Shown here in pieces: positions 14,935 to 23,039 of a stretch of DNA of 33,374 nt (position 1 is its first letter; each line of letters starts with the position of its first letter). The translations under genes and the position numbers were made by a program. Below the pieces are notes generated by a model that was not told where the DNA came from, did not search any database, and worked only from the letters and a program-made list of their open reading frames with translations. Origin of the DNA: Candidatus Fermentithermobacillaceae bacterium UBA3951 (GTDB lineage: Bacteria > Bacillota > Sulfobacillia > Fermentithermobacillales > Fermentithermobacillaceae); assembly GCA_002385465.1 (NCBI GenBank), contig DGDN01000105.1, forward strand, positions 1 to 33,374. Reading direction: 5' to 3'.

Positions 14935-17621
14935 GACTCGGCGTGAGATCGTGGTGGGCCATCTTCCTCGCAGCTGCACTTGGCCTGAGTGGGTTTTCCA
15001 CCGGGGTCTCCGGGCTCCTCCCGGCCGGTAGTGCCTCAGCCAAGGCCCTCTTGGCGGAAGCCCCCATTGAGCCGAGGCCGGTCGTTATCATAGACGGGGC
15101 CTCCCTTGGCCGGTACTTGGAATCTGTGGGATACACGAGAGGCAAGAACTTGTTTGAGATCCGGCTGGACGGACTAGACGACCTGGAAAGCGGGGCGATG
15201 CAGATCTCAGAAGCCGTGACGGAAGTGCTCTCGGGGGTCGTGCCCGGTAAGACCGGCGAGAAAACCGAATGCGATATTGTGGCCGCAGGATTACCGGGCT
15301 TAATCGCCAGGTACGCGTTGGAAAAGGGATACATGAGTGACGTTCACGTTGTGAACCTCGTCATGGCGGCGTCCCCCAACCGGGGTACCTTCCTTGCAGG
15401 CGTGGTCAAGTCGGCCCTTGAGCTCGTTCGCCAGGAATCTATTCTCGAGAGAGAGACGAGGCTCCAGAGGTTTCTACCTTCATTGAAAGACCTTTTCGGC
15501 GAAGTCGACGCCCCCGTTTCGCTCAAGGAGCTTACCGGCGCCAAGTCCCTGAGGCCTCCCGAATGGGAAGACGAGGCTTCGTGGATATCTACGAGGTCTA
15601 CTACCTTATGGGAACCTTTGTACGCCGAATACGTGAAAAACCGGTTCTTTGCGCTGCCTTATGTGCCCGCCGATTCCCCGAAAGAGACCTTTGCAGGTTG
15701 GGTGAGGAGGACTCTGCCGGACGTCTGGAAGCGGCTAATCGTCGAGGCTGAATGGCCACTGTCCAATGGGCAAAGGCTCTCGCTGCCTTACTACGAGATC
15801 CTAGCGATGGAAGTGGCCAGAAATCAGTATGTCATGAGGGCGGCATCCAAACGGAGCTTGGTGTCGAGCCTTTTCAAAGATCCCGTCATTCCGAAAGACT
15901 GGAAAGAAGCAGCCATCCAATACGGAACGAAACTCCTACTCCATTTCGCCGAGAAAGCCCTTATCACGTTGAAGGCCCACCTTCAGGAGCTCATAGCGAA
16001 TGAGGCCGTAAAGCTCTTGGGGCTAGGTTCCGGACCCGATTCTCCTTTGATCGCCGGGCTTGTCAAAGAAGACATCATTATCAACCTGGGCACGTCTTCG
16101 TCCAAACGGTTTGAACGTATCCCGGCCAATCTGGCGCTAGAGGGGCTCAACCGCTTGTCTCAAAGCGCGGCCCACCGTCGTGATACCAGGTATGTGTCGG
16201 TCCTCTCCAAGCTCGCCAACCCTTGGGCTCTCATCTGGCCCGAACTGGGGCCCAATGACAGTCTCCTTGAGGTGGACTGCGGTGTGGCTCCTACGGGCAC
16301 CAAGGATCTCATAGCCGTCATCGGCGGGATACTGAGACTTCCCGGAAAGCACGTGCTCGATGACCGGAAAGCCCAGGAGTATGTGAGAGAGGTGCTCCTC
16401 GAGGACATAGGGTCCGAGAGCAAAGCCGCGGACGGGACAGGGAAAGCCGGAGAACCCGGGAAACAGGAGGTGCCCTCGCTCTCCGCCACCTATGTTTCAA
16501 GCTGGAGGCCCGTGTTCTCACCGGTTGATGGAATGTCAAAGGTGACTCTCGGGATCACCGAACTCCCGTCAGGATGGCAGTGCCAGGTGTGGGAGGAGTC
16601 CCGCGACCCTCACGCAAGAGGCAGAGAAGCAGGGCGGTACGTGCAAGGGGTCATGTGGGGGTTCGACCGGGGAGGGACCTACGTATTGAACCTCACTCCG
16701 GGTACGGTCCGGTTGGGTTTTCGCCTTGTGAGGAGCGGCCCCCTGAATCCCGTGGTGGGAAACACCGTAACATCGGCTTTCGCCCAAGAGGTGCTCGTCA
16801 GGGTGTTCGTGTCGCCATCCGGTGAGAAGACGCCTGAAGCCGGGGAAGGACCTGCGCCTCCAGGTGCGGAAGCGCCTCTGGAGCCGGAAGGTCCCCCGGG
16901 AACGCCGGAGTCACCCGGTCAGGGCGGGCCGTCTGAGCCGCCTACCGGCGTCTTGCCGCCTGCGGAGTCACCGGGCGGCGGTCACGGCACGGCGGATCCT
17001 CCCGGTCTGCATCCCTGGTGGGAAGAGACCGATCTGCCGGATGACCTGCCGATCGTGCGCGTGGTCTACAGGTCCAAGCACACCACCCTAAAGAAGCCGA
17101 AAGAAACCGTCCACGATCACTGGGTCTTGGACTACGGCGACGGGTCAGGGGAGACGATCCAGGGCCAGGTCTCACTGAGTGTCGATCATACATTTCAATC
17201 GCCCGGGAACTACACTGTAATTGCAGAGTCGTATACAGGAGAAGGGAAGCTCTTGTACCGGAAGACATGGCTGGTGAGCCCCGTATTGTCGGGAGAGACG
17301 CACAGGTTTGAGTGCGAAAGCGTATCTCCCGTAAACGTGGATATTGTGCTCACGGGTCCGGAAAAATGGGTGACCGGGAGAGTTGCGGTCTTCTCGGTTG
17401 GGGCCAAGATCGACCTTCCTTCCAACGCCGAACTCGTTTCGGTGAGGTTCGACCCCGGCGAGATGTTCGGCGTCATTTGGGAGCGGGCCGGAGATTTCGT
17501 TGTGGGAGCCGCGGCTTCAATCATTGTTAAATACTCATTGGAGGATGCCTGTATACAAATAGAGAACGTTTTCCTGAAAGAAGTGCCGGTTACGGTGCTC
17601 ACAACCGGTGTGACTATGTAG
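14928..17621 (+). CDS. secreted lipase-like protein with lost catalytic serine, plus PKD-like domain
   Basis: An 897-residue protein. Residues 1-40 look like a Sec signal peptide. Residues of about 50-490 read like an alpha/beta hydrolase of the esterase/lipase type: PVVIIDGASL near the oxyanion strand, DIVAAGLPGLIARYALEKG at 116-134, VVNLVMAASPNRGTFLAG at 141-158, GPNDSLLEVDCG around Asp444 and GKHVLDD around His475. In active relatives the 116-134 segment reads VAHSMGGLxARY. Here the His-Ser pair is Ala120-Gly121, so the nucleophile is missing while the Asp and His positions remain. A 70-residue Pro/Gly/Glu linker follows (about 630-700), then a PKD-like domain (about 729-784, LDYGDGSG...DHTFQSPGNYTVIA) and a further beta-rich domain. 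It is probably a binding or structural envelope protein. The C-terminus has no clear anchor. Confidence 0.8.
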   Translation: MVRLGVRSWWAIFLAAALGLSGFSTGVSGLLPAGSASAKALLAEAPIEPRPVVIIDGASLGRYLESVGYTRGKNLFEIRLDGLDDLESGAMQISEAVTEVLSGVVPGKTGEKTECDIVAAGLPGLIARYALEKGYMSDVHVVNLVMAASPNRGTFLAGVVKSALELVRQESILERETRLQRFLPSLKDLFGEVDAPVSLKELTGAKSLRPPEWEDEASWISTRSTTLWEPLYAEYVKNRFFALPYVPADSPKETFAGWVRRTLPDVWKRLIVEAEWPLSNGQRLSLPYYEILAMEVARNQYVMRAASKRSLVSSLFKDPVIPKDWKEAAIQYGTKLLLHFAEKALITLKAHLQELIANEAVKLLGLGSGPDSPLIAGLVKEDIIINLGTSSSKRFERIPANLALEGLNRLSQSAAHRRDTRYVSVLSKLANPWALIWPELGPNDSLLEVDCGVAPTGTKDLIAVIGGILRLPGKHVLDDRKAQEYVREVLLEDIGSESKAADGTGKAGEPGKQEVPSLSATYVSSWRPVFSPVDGMSKVTLGITELPSGWQCQVWEESRDPHARGREAGRYVQGVMWGFDRGGTYVLNLTPGTVRLGFRLVRSGPLNPVVGNTVTSAFAQEVLVRVFVSPSGEKTPEAGEGPAPPGAEAPLEPEGPPGTPESPGQGGPSEPPTGVLPPAESPGGGHGTADPPGLHPWWEETDLPDDLPIVRVVYRSKHTTLKKPKETVHDHWVLDYGDGSGETIQGQVSLSVDHTFQSPGNYTVIAESYTGEGKLLYRKTWLVSPVLSGETHRFECESVSPVNVDIVLTGPEKWVTGRVAVFSVGAKIDLPSNAELVSVRFDPGEMFGVIWERAGDFVVGAAASIIVKYSLEDACIQIENVFLKEVPVTVLTTGVTM

Positions 17622-17641
17622 GCGTTTATTGGAGATCCTTA

Positions 17642-17734
17642 GGGCTTTTTCGACGAAGCCCGCGTGAAGTCCCCGTATTGGGGATGGCCGCTTACCCGGG
17701 TCGGGAGGAGGCGGGCGGAACCTGCCGCCTCCCG
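17642..17734 (+). promoter_or_regulatory. two intergenic hairpins, possible terminator region
   Basis: A 6-bp hairpin (17642-17647 with 17656-17661) is followed by a GC-rich hairpin (17702-17708 with 17728-17734, with inner pairs 17712-17714/17725-17727). Neither has a clear T-run. The position between the large secreted protein and the ATPase gene suggests a transcription end or attenuation point. Confidence 0.35.
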
Positions 17735-17788
17735 CCCCCGTCAAAGCGGAATGGGTCCTCATAAAGCATGGAAGACGGAGGGATTCGG

Positions 17789-18541
17789 GTGTCTACACCT
17801 ATCATCCAGATTCAGGGATTACATAAAGAGTACAATATGGGAAAAGTGAAGGTGCCTGCCCTAAAAGGTGTAGACCTTGAGGTCCCTGCCGGACAGTTCG
17901 TCGCCATCATGGGGCCTTCCGGCTCGGGGAAATCGACCCTCATGAACATCTTAGGCTGCCTTGATAGGCCCACCAAGGGCACTTACCTCTTGGACGGATC
18001 CGACGTGAGCAGGAAGAGCGACAATGAGCTGGCCGATATAAGGAACAAGTTCATCGGTTTCATCTTCCAGACGTTCAACCTTCTGTCCAGGACCAACGCT
18101 CTTGCCAACGTCGAACTACCCCTTGTCTACAGGGGAATGCCCGCGGCGGAGAGGCGGAAGAGAGCCGTCCGGGCGCTGGAGTCGGTAGGCCTCGCAGACC
18201 GGATGACCCATAAGCCCAACGAAATGTCAGGAGGAGAGCAGCAGCGAGTGGCGATAGCCAGAGCTATTGCCGGAGACCCCAAGGTGATTTTGGCCGACGA
18301 ACCCACGGGCAACCTTGATACAAGGTCCGGCGAGGAGGTCATGTCAATTTTCCAGGACCTCCACCAAGACGGCATTACCCTGATACTCGTCACCCATGAT
18401 CCTGATATCGCAAGGCATGCTGAGCGGATAATCTCGGTTAGAGACGGCAAGATCATCTCGGACGTCTTGGTCGAAGACCGGCTTGACGCCAAGAAACTGC
18501 TCGCGGAGATGCCCGCTCGCGAAGAATCGGCCTCTAGCTAG
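17789..18541 (+). CDS. ABC transporter ATPase, LolD/MacB type
   Basis: A 250-residue ATPase of the MacB/LolD/FtsE-like group that energises FtsX-type permeases in mechanotransmission, lipoprotein release or peptide export. It has Walker A GPSGSGKST, the group-typical MNILGCLDRPTKG, Q-loop FIFQTFNLLSRTNALANVELPL, signature MSGGEQQRVAIARAI, Walker B VILADEPTGNLD and the H-loop VTHDPDIARHAERII. The GTG at 17789 has GGAGGG (17777-17782) at correct spacing; the ATG at 17768 has none. No permease gene is adjacent; the only FtsX-type permeases in the window are at 27816-30508. Its stop shares bases with the stop of the convergent gene. Confidence 0.92.
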   Translation: MSTPIIQIQGLHKEYNMGKVKVPALKGVDLEVPAGQFVAIMGPSGSGKSTLMNILGCLDRPTKGTYLLDGSDVSRKSDNELADIRNKFIGFIFQTFNLLSRTNALANVELPLVYRGMPAAERRKRAVRALESVGLADRMTHKPNEMSGGEQQRVAIARAIAGDPKVILADEPTGNLDTRSGEEVMSIFQDLHQDGITLILVTHDPDIARHAERIISVRDGKIISDVLVEDRLDAKKLLAEMPAREESASS

Positions 18542-18948
18542 GGCGAAAGGATCTCCTTTGCGATATTCTTTAGGAGCTCTTTGCCCTCGGGGCTCAGCAA
18601 GAAGGACTCCAGTACTTCGCTTAGCATCTTCCGGAACTCGGGCGAGTCTGCGGCTTGCCTCAAGAGGTCCTCAAACATCTCCCGTGATGGGCCCTTCATG
18701 AGGTCTGTCACTATTGCCTTGCCTTGGTCGGAGGAGAGGATGTCGCCGACGATGGACCGGACTTCCGAGGGGTCTATCTCAAGGCCCAAGGTATCGGCTA
18801 CGGACTTATCAGGACCGCCCAATCTTTTCAAATACCAGACCGCCAGATCGGGAGCGTACTCTTTCATTCCATAATAGGAACCGATGGTGAGGCCTATCCC
18901 TAAGGCCATTCCGAGCAATATGAGCGCGACGTAACGCGATGCCTTCAA
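18538..18948 (-). CDS. small membrane-anchored protein, unknown function
   Basis: A 136-residue protein starting with TTG after AGGAGGGA (spacing about 9). One N-terminal transmembrane helix (residues about 6-26, with glycine-rich LLGMALGIGLTIGSYYG) anchors a soluble helical domain. The domain contains two repeated-looking segments: SVADTLGLEIDPSEVRSIVG...SSDQGKAIVTDLMKG and SPEFRKMLSEVLES...SPEGKELLKNIAKE, each of the form S-(D/P)-(Q/E)-G-K-x-(I/L)-hydrophobic. No family is recognised. It is convergent with the LolD-type ATPase gene and divergent from lgt, so an 86-bp region serves both directions. Confidence 0.7.
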   Translation of the reverse strand: MKASRYVALILLGMALGIGLTIGSYYGMKEYAPDLAVWYLKRLGGPDKSVADTLGLEIDPSEVRSIVGDILSSDQGKAIVTDLMKGPSREMFEDLLRQAADSPEFRKMLSEVLESFLLSPEGKELLKNIAKEILSP

Positions 18949-19008
18949 TCTGGAAAATCCCTCCTCTTGGCCCTAGGATGCATTTATTGGTATGTCGTTA
19001 TTCAATCG

Positions 19009-19017
19009 TGTTATTAT
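19009..19017 (+). promoter_or_regulatory. extended -10 promoter for lgt
   Basis: TGTTATTAT gives an extended -10 element (TGn plus TATTAT, 5 of 6 matches). The best -35-like sequence, TTGGTA at 18987, is 19 bp away and weak. Transcription would begin near 19024, only about 11 bases before the lgt start, with AAGGTG as ribosome binding site. Confidence 0.4.
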
Positions 19018-19034
19018 TTTGAGAAGGTGATGCC

Positions 19035-19772
19035 ATGTATCCGGTCTTATTTCGAATTGGCGGTCTGACTTTCTACACATACGGGCTTATGCTCGGGCTG
19101 GGGTTCGCTGCCGGCGTTTACGTGGCTTCGAAAAGGGCCGAGAAAGAAGGCGTGGACCCTGACTCGCTCTTTTGGTTTTTCATAGCCATCCTGGCCGGAG
19201 GGGTCGTCGGTGGACGGATCACACACGTGGCGCTGAACCTCCGGTACTACACGGATTTCCTCTCGATTATAGACACTCGCGAAGGCGGCCTCGCCATCCA
19301 CGGAGTGCTCATAGGCGGCACCATTGCGGCCCTCATCTATTCGAGGGTTAAGAGAATTCACTTTCTTGGTCTCATGGACATCATAGCCCCGTCGGTTGCC
19401 CTCGGGCAGGGGATAGGCCGTATTGGGTGTTTCTTCTCGGGCTGTTGCTACGGCATTAAGACGTCAGGGACCTGGGGTTTCGAGACCCGTTACGCTCCCG
19501 GCTTAAGGCACCCCTATCAGCTCTATGAAAGCGTGCTTGACCTTGCCTTGTTTGTGGCGCTCCTCTATCTAGCATCCCGGATAAAGACCCCCGGCGGGCT
19601 TTTCACGGTCTACGCCGGCGGCTACTCCGCGATCCGCTTCTTCCTTGAGTTTTTCCGCGACAACGATGACTACTTCCTAGGACTCAGTTTTGGACAATGG
19701 TTCTCCCTCGTGACTCTTCTAGTGGCCACAGCCACTTTCATCGGACTCCGGAGGAGGGCTCGAACCGGCTAA
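19035..19772 (+). CDS. lgt: prolipoprotein diacylglyceryl transferase
   Basis: A 245-residue integral membrane enzyme that transfers diacylglycerol from phosphatidylglycerol to the lipobox cysteine of prolipoproteins, the first step of lipoprotein maturation. The family signature GQGIGRIGCFFSGCCYG (about 124-140) and HPYQLYES (159-166) are present, as is the N-terminal YTYGLMLGLGFAAGVYVA helix. The arginine-rich GRITH element in the second loop region matches the family. The window encodes at least one substrate lipoprotein (937-2490). It is 9 bp from the following c-di-GMP gene and is likely in one operon with it. Confidence 0.97.
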   Translation: MYPVLFRIGGLTFYTYGLMLGLGFAAGVYVASKRAEKEGVDPDSLFWFFIAILAGGVVGGRITHVALNLRYYTDFLSIIDTREGGLAIHGVLIGGTIAALIYSRVKRIHFLGLMDIIAPSVALGQGIGRIGCFFSGCCYGIKTSGTWGFETRYAPGLRHPYQLYESVLDLALFVALLYLASRIKTPGGLFTVYAGGYSAIRFFLEFFRDNDDYFLGLSFGQWFSLVTLLVATATFIGLRRRARTG

Positions 19773-19781
19773 AGGAAGTGG

Positions 19782-22427
19782 TTGTCCTTGCCGAGTATTA
19801 TAACGATGGGAGGGGACCGCATAGTGGTGGCTCGTATTTCCTCAGTGCTTAATGCCATGGACCGCGGTATCATATTGGCCGATCCGGAGGGTGTCATAAC
19901 AGAAGTCAATGAACGTGCTTCACACTACCTCGGGTGTGCTCCTCAAGAGCTGAGAGAAGAGGACCTGGCCAATGCCCTCACACGTTTTCTCGTACCGCGA
20001 CTCAAAGATCCGAAGCCGCTCCAAGAATGGATGGAGATGGCAGGCGCTCTCCTCGACTTTTCAACCGGGAGTTCCATCATCGACAACACGTGCGAGGTAG
20101 TCTGGAGGGCACAGGAAGAAGAGCGGTACCTCGTTATTTCTGCTTCTCCCATCATGGAGCCGGACGGCAATCGCTCGGGCGCGCTATACGTCCTCAAAGA
20201 TGTTACCGAGGCCCGGATAACTCAGAATACGCTGCAAGCCGTGTCTGATGCGGCACGGGAGATAAACTCGGACCTAAAGATTGATGAGATGTTGCCCGGA
20301 CTTTTTCGCATTGTTTCGGCCCGTGTCCCGCTGGACGGGATGGCTGTCCTGTCAATCAAGGAAAACGGCAAGGCGGTCGTAAACGGTGCCATCCCACGCG
20401 GATTCATGGGAGGTGTAGGTGCGACCGATTATCTACCGGTCACCCCTCTTTCCTACAATATCCTCATAGACATTGTGACTGATATAGAGAAAAGCCTCCG
20501 GGCAGGCGAAGACAACGTCGGGAGATCGCTCTTTTCCCATTCTTTCCTGGAAAAGCTTCACGAGCAGGGAATGTCTTCGGCCGTTGCGCTTCCGCTCACC
20601 CTCCCGGGCCAGCTTACAGGGATATGGGTGCTCGCCAGCAGGGAGGAGAAAAGCTACAGCCATGCCGACATGACATTCTTGGAACCCGTCTCGGGCCACT
20701 TGGCCGCAGCCGTGAAGAATGCCACCCTCTTTGAGGAAACAAGAGAGATGTACTCTGCGGCGGTCCGTGCCCTGGCTGCAGCCGTCGACCTTCGCGACAG
20801 CTCCACCATGCATCATTCAGAGCATGTGGCCCTAATAGCCAGGCAAATTGCGGTGGAGATGGGGCTTCCCAACGACGAAATCGATGTCATCGAGCTCGCA
20901 GGGCTCGTCCACGACATCGGCAAGGTCGGAATACCGGATTCGGTCTTGCAGAAACCGGGCCCGCTCTGTCCGGCAGAGAGAGCCGTCATGACAAACCATT
21001 CCCTCTTGGGCGCCACGATCCTTGAGAGGGCAGGTATGCTTTCGGACTTGGCTCCCCTGGTTAGGCACCACCATGAGTGGCACAATGGGTCGGGCTATCC
21101 TGCCAGGCTGGGAGGGACGGAGATCCCTATCGGCGCAGCCATACTGGCGGTCGCAGACGCTTTCGACACAATGATATCCGACCGCCCCTACAGGCCTGGG
21201 ATGACGGTCAAGGAAGCCCGGGAGGAGCTCCTGAAGTGCGCGGGCAGCCAGTTCAGACCGGATGTGGTCACGGCGCTGGAACGAGCCATTGATAGGGCGA
21301 TCGCCAACCAAGAAGCGTGGTTTTTGGAGATCGCAGGCGAGTCCACTTCTGAACACGTGAGGACCGGAGGAGTTCTCGAACCGAGGACTCTGGTAGATCA
21401 AGGCGACTTGACGGAGAAGGCCATTACGTCAAAAGAACTGGAAGTCCTTTTCCGCATTGCCCAAGAGATGAAGAAGCTCCTCGACCTAAATGAGATGCTG
21501 CGACATATCACCAACATCGTCGCGGAAGAGATGGGTTACTCCGACTGCGCCATCTTGATCCCGGACGAAGAGGGTAAGAACCTCATCATATCCGCAGGTA
21601 CCGGATTCTCCGAGAAGTCTATTGGAAGGGCCGTACCAGAGGGTGAAGGAATCGCCTGGTGGGTCATGCAAAACGGCATACCGCAGAATATCCCCGATGT
21701 GGAGCTCGACGAGAGGTACTTCGGGGTATCTGACGGAGTTGGTTCTGAGCTGCACATTCCCCTGGAGGTAAGGGGGAGGCGCCTGGGCGTCCTTATGATC
21801 CAGAAAGCCGAGAAGGGTGGGTTCACCACATCAGATATCCGGATGCTCATGGCCGTGGCAGGGCACATCGCGTCTGCACTTGAGGTCGCCCAACTGCATG
21901 AGCAGGTAAAGAAGGCGGCCGATTGCGACTCCCTTACAGGTCTTTACAACCGGCGGGTTTTCCTGAGCACTCTCGACTCCAGCATCAAAGCCGCTTCATA
22001 CCCCCGGTCCGACGCAGTGGTGTCGGTGGCGATCGTGGACGTGGATGACCTAAAGCTGGTGAATGACATGCACGGTCACCTTACCGGAGACAGTGTGCTC
22101 GCCAAGATCGGGACCTACCTTAAGGAGGGGTTCCGTTCCATAGACGTGGTCGCCCGTTACGGCGGAGATGAGTTTGTGATCCTCCTCCCCGGGATGACGC
22201 GCTCTCAGGCAGAAAAGCGGATCACAGACGTAGTGGAGCGATGGCTCGAAGACACGGTAACCGATCTCGGAGGCAACACGATCCCGATGCCGGGAGCTTC
22301 CTTCGGTGTGGCGACATATCCCGAAGACGGAGAGGAAGCCCGCATTGTCCTGGCCGCCGCCGATGACAGGCTCAGGCGGGCCAAGGCGAGCAAAATCTCA
22401 AGGGGCTCCCGAAAGGCCACTTCTTAA
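19782..22427 (+). CDS. PAS-GAF-HD-GYP-GAF-GGDEF c-di-GMP synthase/hydrolase
   Basis: An 881-residue cytoplasmic signalling protein without transmembrane segments. Domains in order: PAS (about 17-125), GAF (about 160-315), HD-GYP phosphodiesterase (about 325-505), GAF (about 555-710) and GGDEF diguanylate cyclase (about 720-875). The HD-GYP domain has the HD pair at 377-378 (VHDIGKVGIPD) and HHHEWHNGSGYP at about 428-439. The GGDEF domain has intact GGDEF (794-798), and the product-inhibition motif RSID lies 5 residues upstream of it, so it looks like a feedback-controlled cyclase. Both opposing activities therefore look intact. It starts with TTG, 9 bp after lgt, with AAAGGA upstream. The ligands of the PAS and GAF domains cannot be told from sequence. 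Confidence 0.93.
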   Translation: MSLPSIITMGGDRIVVARISSVLNAMDRGIILADPEGVITEVNERASHYLGCAPQELREEDLANALTRFLVPRLKDPKPLQEWMEMAGALLDFSTGSSIIDNTCEVVWRAQEEERYLVISASPIMEPDGNRSGALYVLKDVTEARITQNTLQAVSDAAREINSDLKIDEMLPGLFRIVSARVPLDGMAVLSIKENGKAVVNGAIPRGFMGGVGATDYLPVTPLSYNILIDIVTDIEKSLRAGEDNVGRSLFSHSFLEKLHEQGMSSAVALPLTLPGQLTGIWVLASREEKSYSHADMTFLEPVSGHLAAAVKNATLFEETREMYSAAVRALAAAVDLRDSSTMHHSEHVALIARQIAVEMGLPNDEIDVIELAGLVHDIGKVGIPDSVLQKPGPLCPAERAVMTNHSLLGATILERAGMLSDLAPLVRHHHEWHNGSGYPARLGGTEIPIGAAILAVADAFDTMISDRPYRPGMTVKEAREELLKCAGSQFRPDVVTALERAIDRAIANQEAWFLEIAGESTSEHVRTGGVLEPRTLVDQGDLTEKAITSKELEVLFRIAQEMKKLLDLNEMLRHITNIVAEEMGYSDCAILIPDEEGKNLIISAGTGFSEKSIGRAVPEGEGIAWWVMQNGIPQNIPDVELDERYFGVSDGVGSELHIPLEVRGRRLGVLMIQKAEKGGFTTSDIRMLMAVAGHIASALEVAQLHEQVKKAADCDSLTGLYNRRVFLSTLDSSIKAASYPRSDAVVSVAIVDVDDLKLVNDMHGHLTGDSVLAKIGTYLKEGFRSIDVVARYGGDEFVILLPGMTRSQAEKRITDVVERWLEDTVTDLGGNTIPMPGASFGVATYPEDGEEARIVLAAADDRLRRAKASKISRGSRKATS

Positions 22428-22445
22428 GTCCTCAAAACGGTGTCA

Positions 22446-22454
22446 TGCTATAAT
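22446..22454 (+). promoter_or_regulatory. extended -10 promoter giving a leaderless message
   Basis: TGCTATAAT is a perfect extended -10 element. Transcription start 7 bases past its end falls on 22461, which is the A of the next gene's ATG. No ribosome binding site precedes that ATG, which fits a leaderless message. The -35 region (AAGTCC at 17 bp spacing) is poor, as expected for extended -10 promoters. Confidence 0.65.
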
Positions 22455-22460
22455 TCGGTC

Positions 22461-22988
22461 ATGAGCCGTGTGAATACACTCACGAAGATCTCAATACTCG
22501 TGGCCTTGGCCAGCGTGCTTCACGCAGTCGAGGCCCTCATCCCCTTACCGTTTATCGTTGTTCCGGGCGCCAAACTTGGGCTCGCCAACATCGTGGCCCT
22601 CTACACCGTAGAGACCATGGGTCTCAGCCAAGCGCTTGCCGTGAGCTTTCTGAGGACACTCCTGGGCGGCCTCTTAGGCGGCACCTTCTTGAACGTGGGG
22701 TACTACCTTTCCACCTCGGGAGCCATTGCTTCGACCCTGGTCATGTACGGGGTATCCCGGATATCTCAGGGGCGGATATCCGTAGTCGGGGTAAGCGTGT
22801 CAGGTGCATTCACGCACAACCTGACCCAGCTCGCGGTGGCCACCGTCCTTCTCAGGTCTCTGGGAGTGTTGTTTTATCTCCCGTATCTATTGGTCCTTGC
22901 GGTCCCAACGGGTGTCTTTGTCGGGCTCCTGGCAGGAAGGATAATCCGTATTTCCCCCGAAAGATCACAGAATAGGAGCGGTAGGTAA
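22461..22988 (+). CDS. Gx transporter-family / heptaprenyl diphosphate synthase component I-like membrane protein
   Basis: A 175-residue integral membrane protein with 4-6 hydrophobic segments, matching the Gx/Hpre_diP_synt_I family, which resembles small-molecule uptake (ECF S-component-like) proteins. The recognisable region is LVALASVLHAVEALIPLPFIVVPGAKLGLANIVALY at the N-terminus, followed by FLRTLLGGLLGGTF and AFTHNLTQLAVA. In Bacillota it is often near FMN-binding and isoprenoid genes; the substrate is not established. The ATG at 22461 is preferred over a GTG at 22440 because the promoter places transcription start exactly there. The gene has no ribosome binding site. Rex follows after 51 bp. 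Confidence 0.85.
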   Translation: MSRVNTLTKISILVALASVLHAVEALIPLPFIVVPGAKLGLANIVALYTVETMGLSQALAVSFLRTLLGGLLGGTFLNVGYYLSTSGAIASTLVMYGVSRISQGRISVVGVSVSGAFTHNLTQLAVATVLLRSLGVLFYLPYLLVLAVPTGVFVGLLAGRIIRISPERSQNRSGR

Positions 22989-23039
22989 TAAATCCCATCT
23001 ACCCCGGGAAAATAGACTAGATATCAGGGGGTTTGACAA

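Noticed and set aside
23033..23038. TTGACA as a -35 element for rex
   Set aside because: It lies 2 bases before the rex start codon, so it would need a -10 inside the gene; more likely chance.
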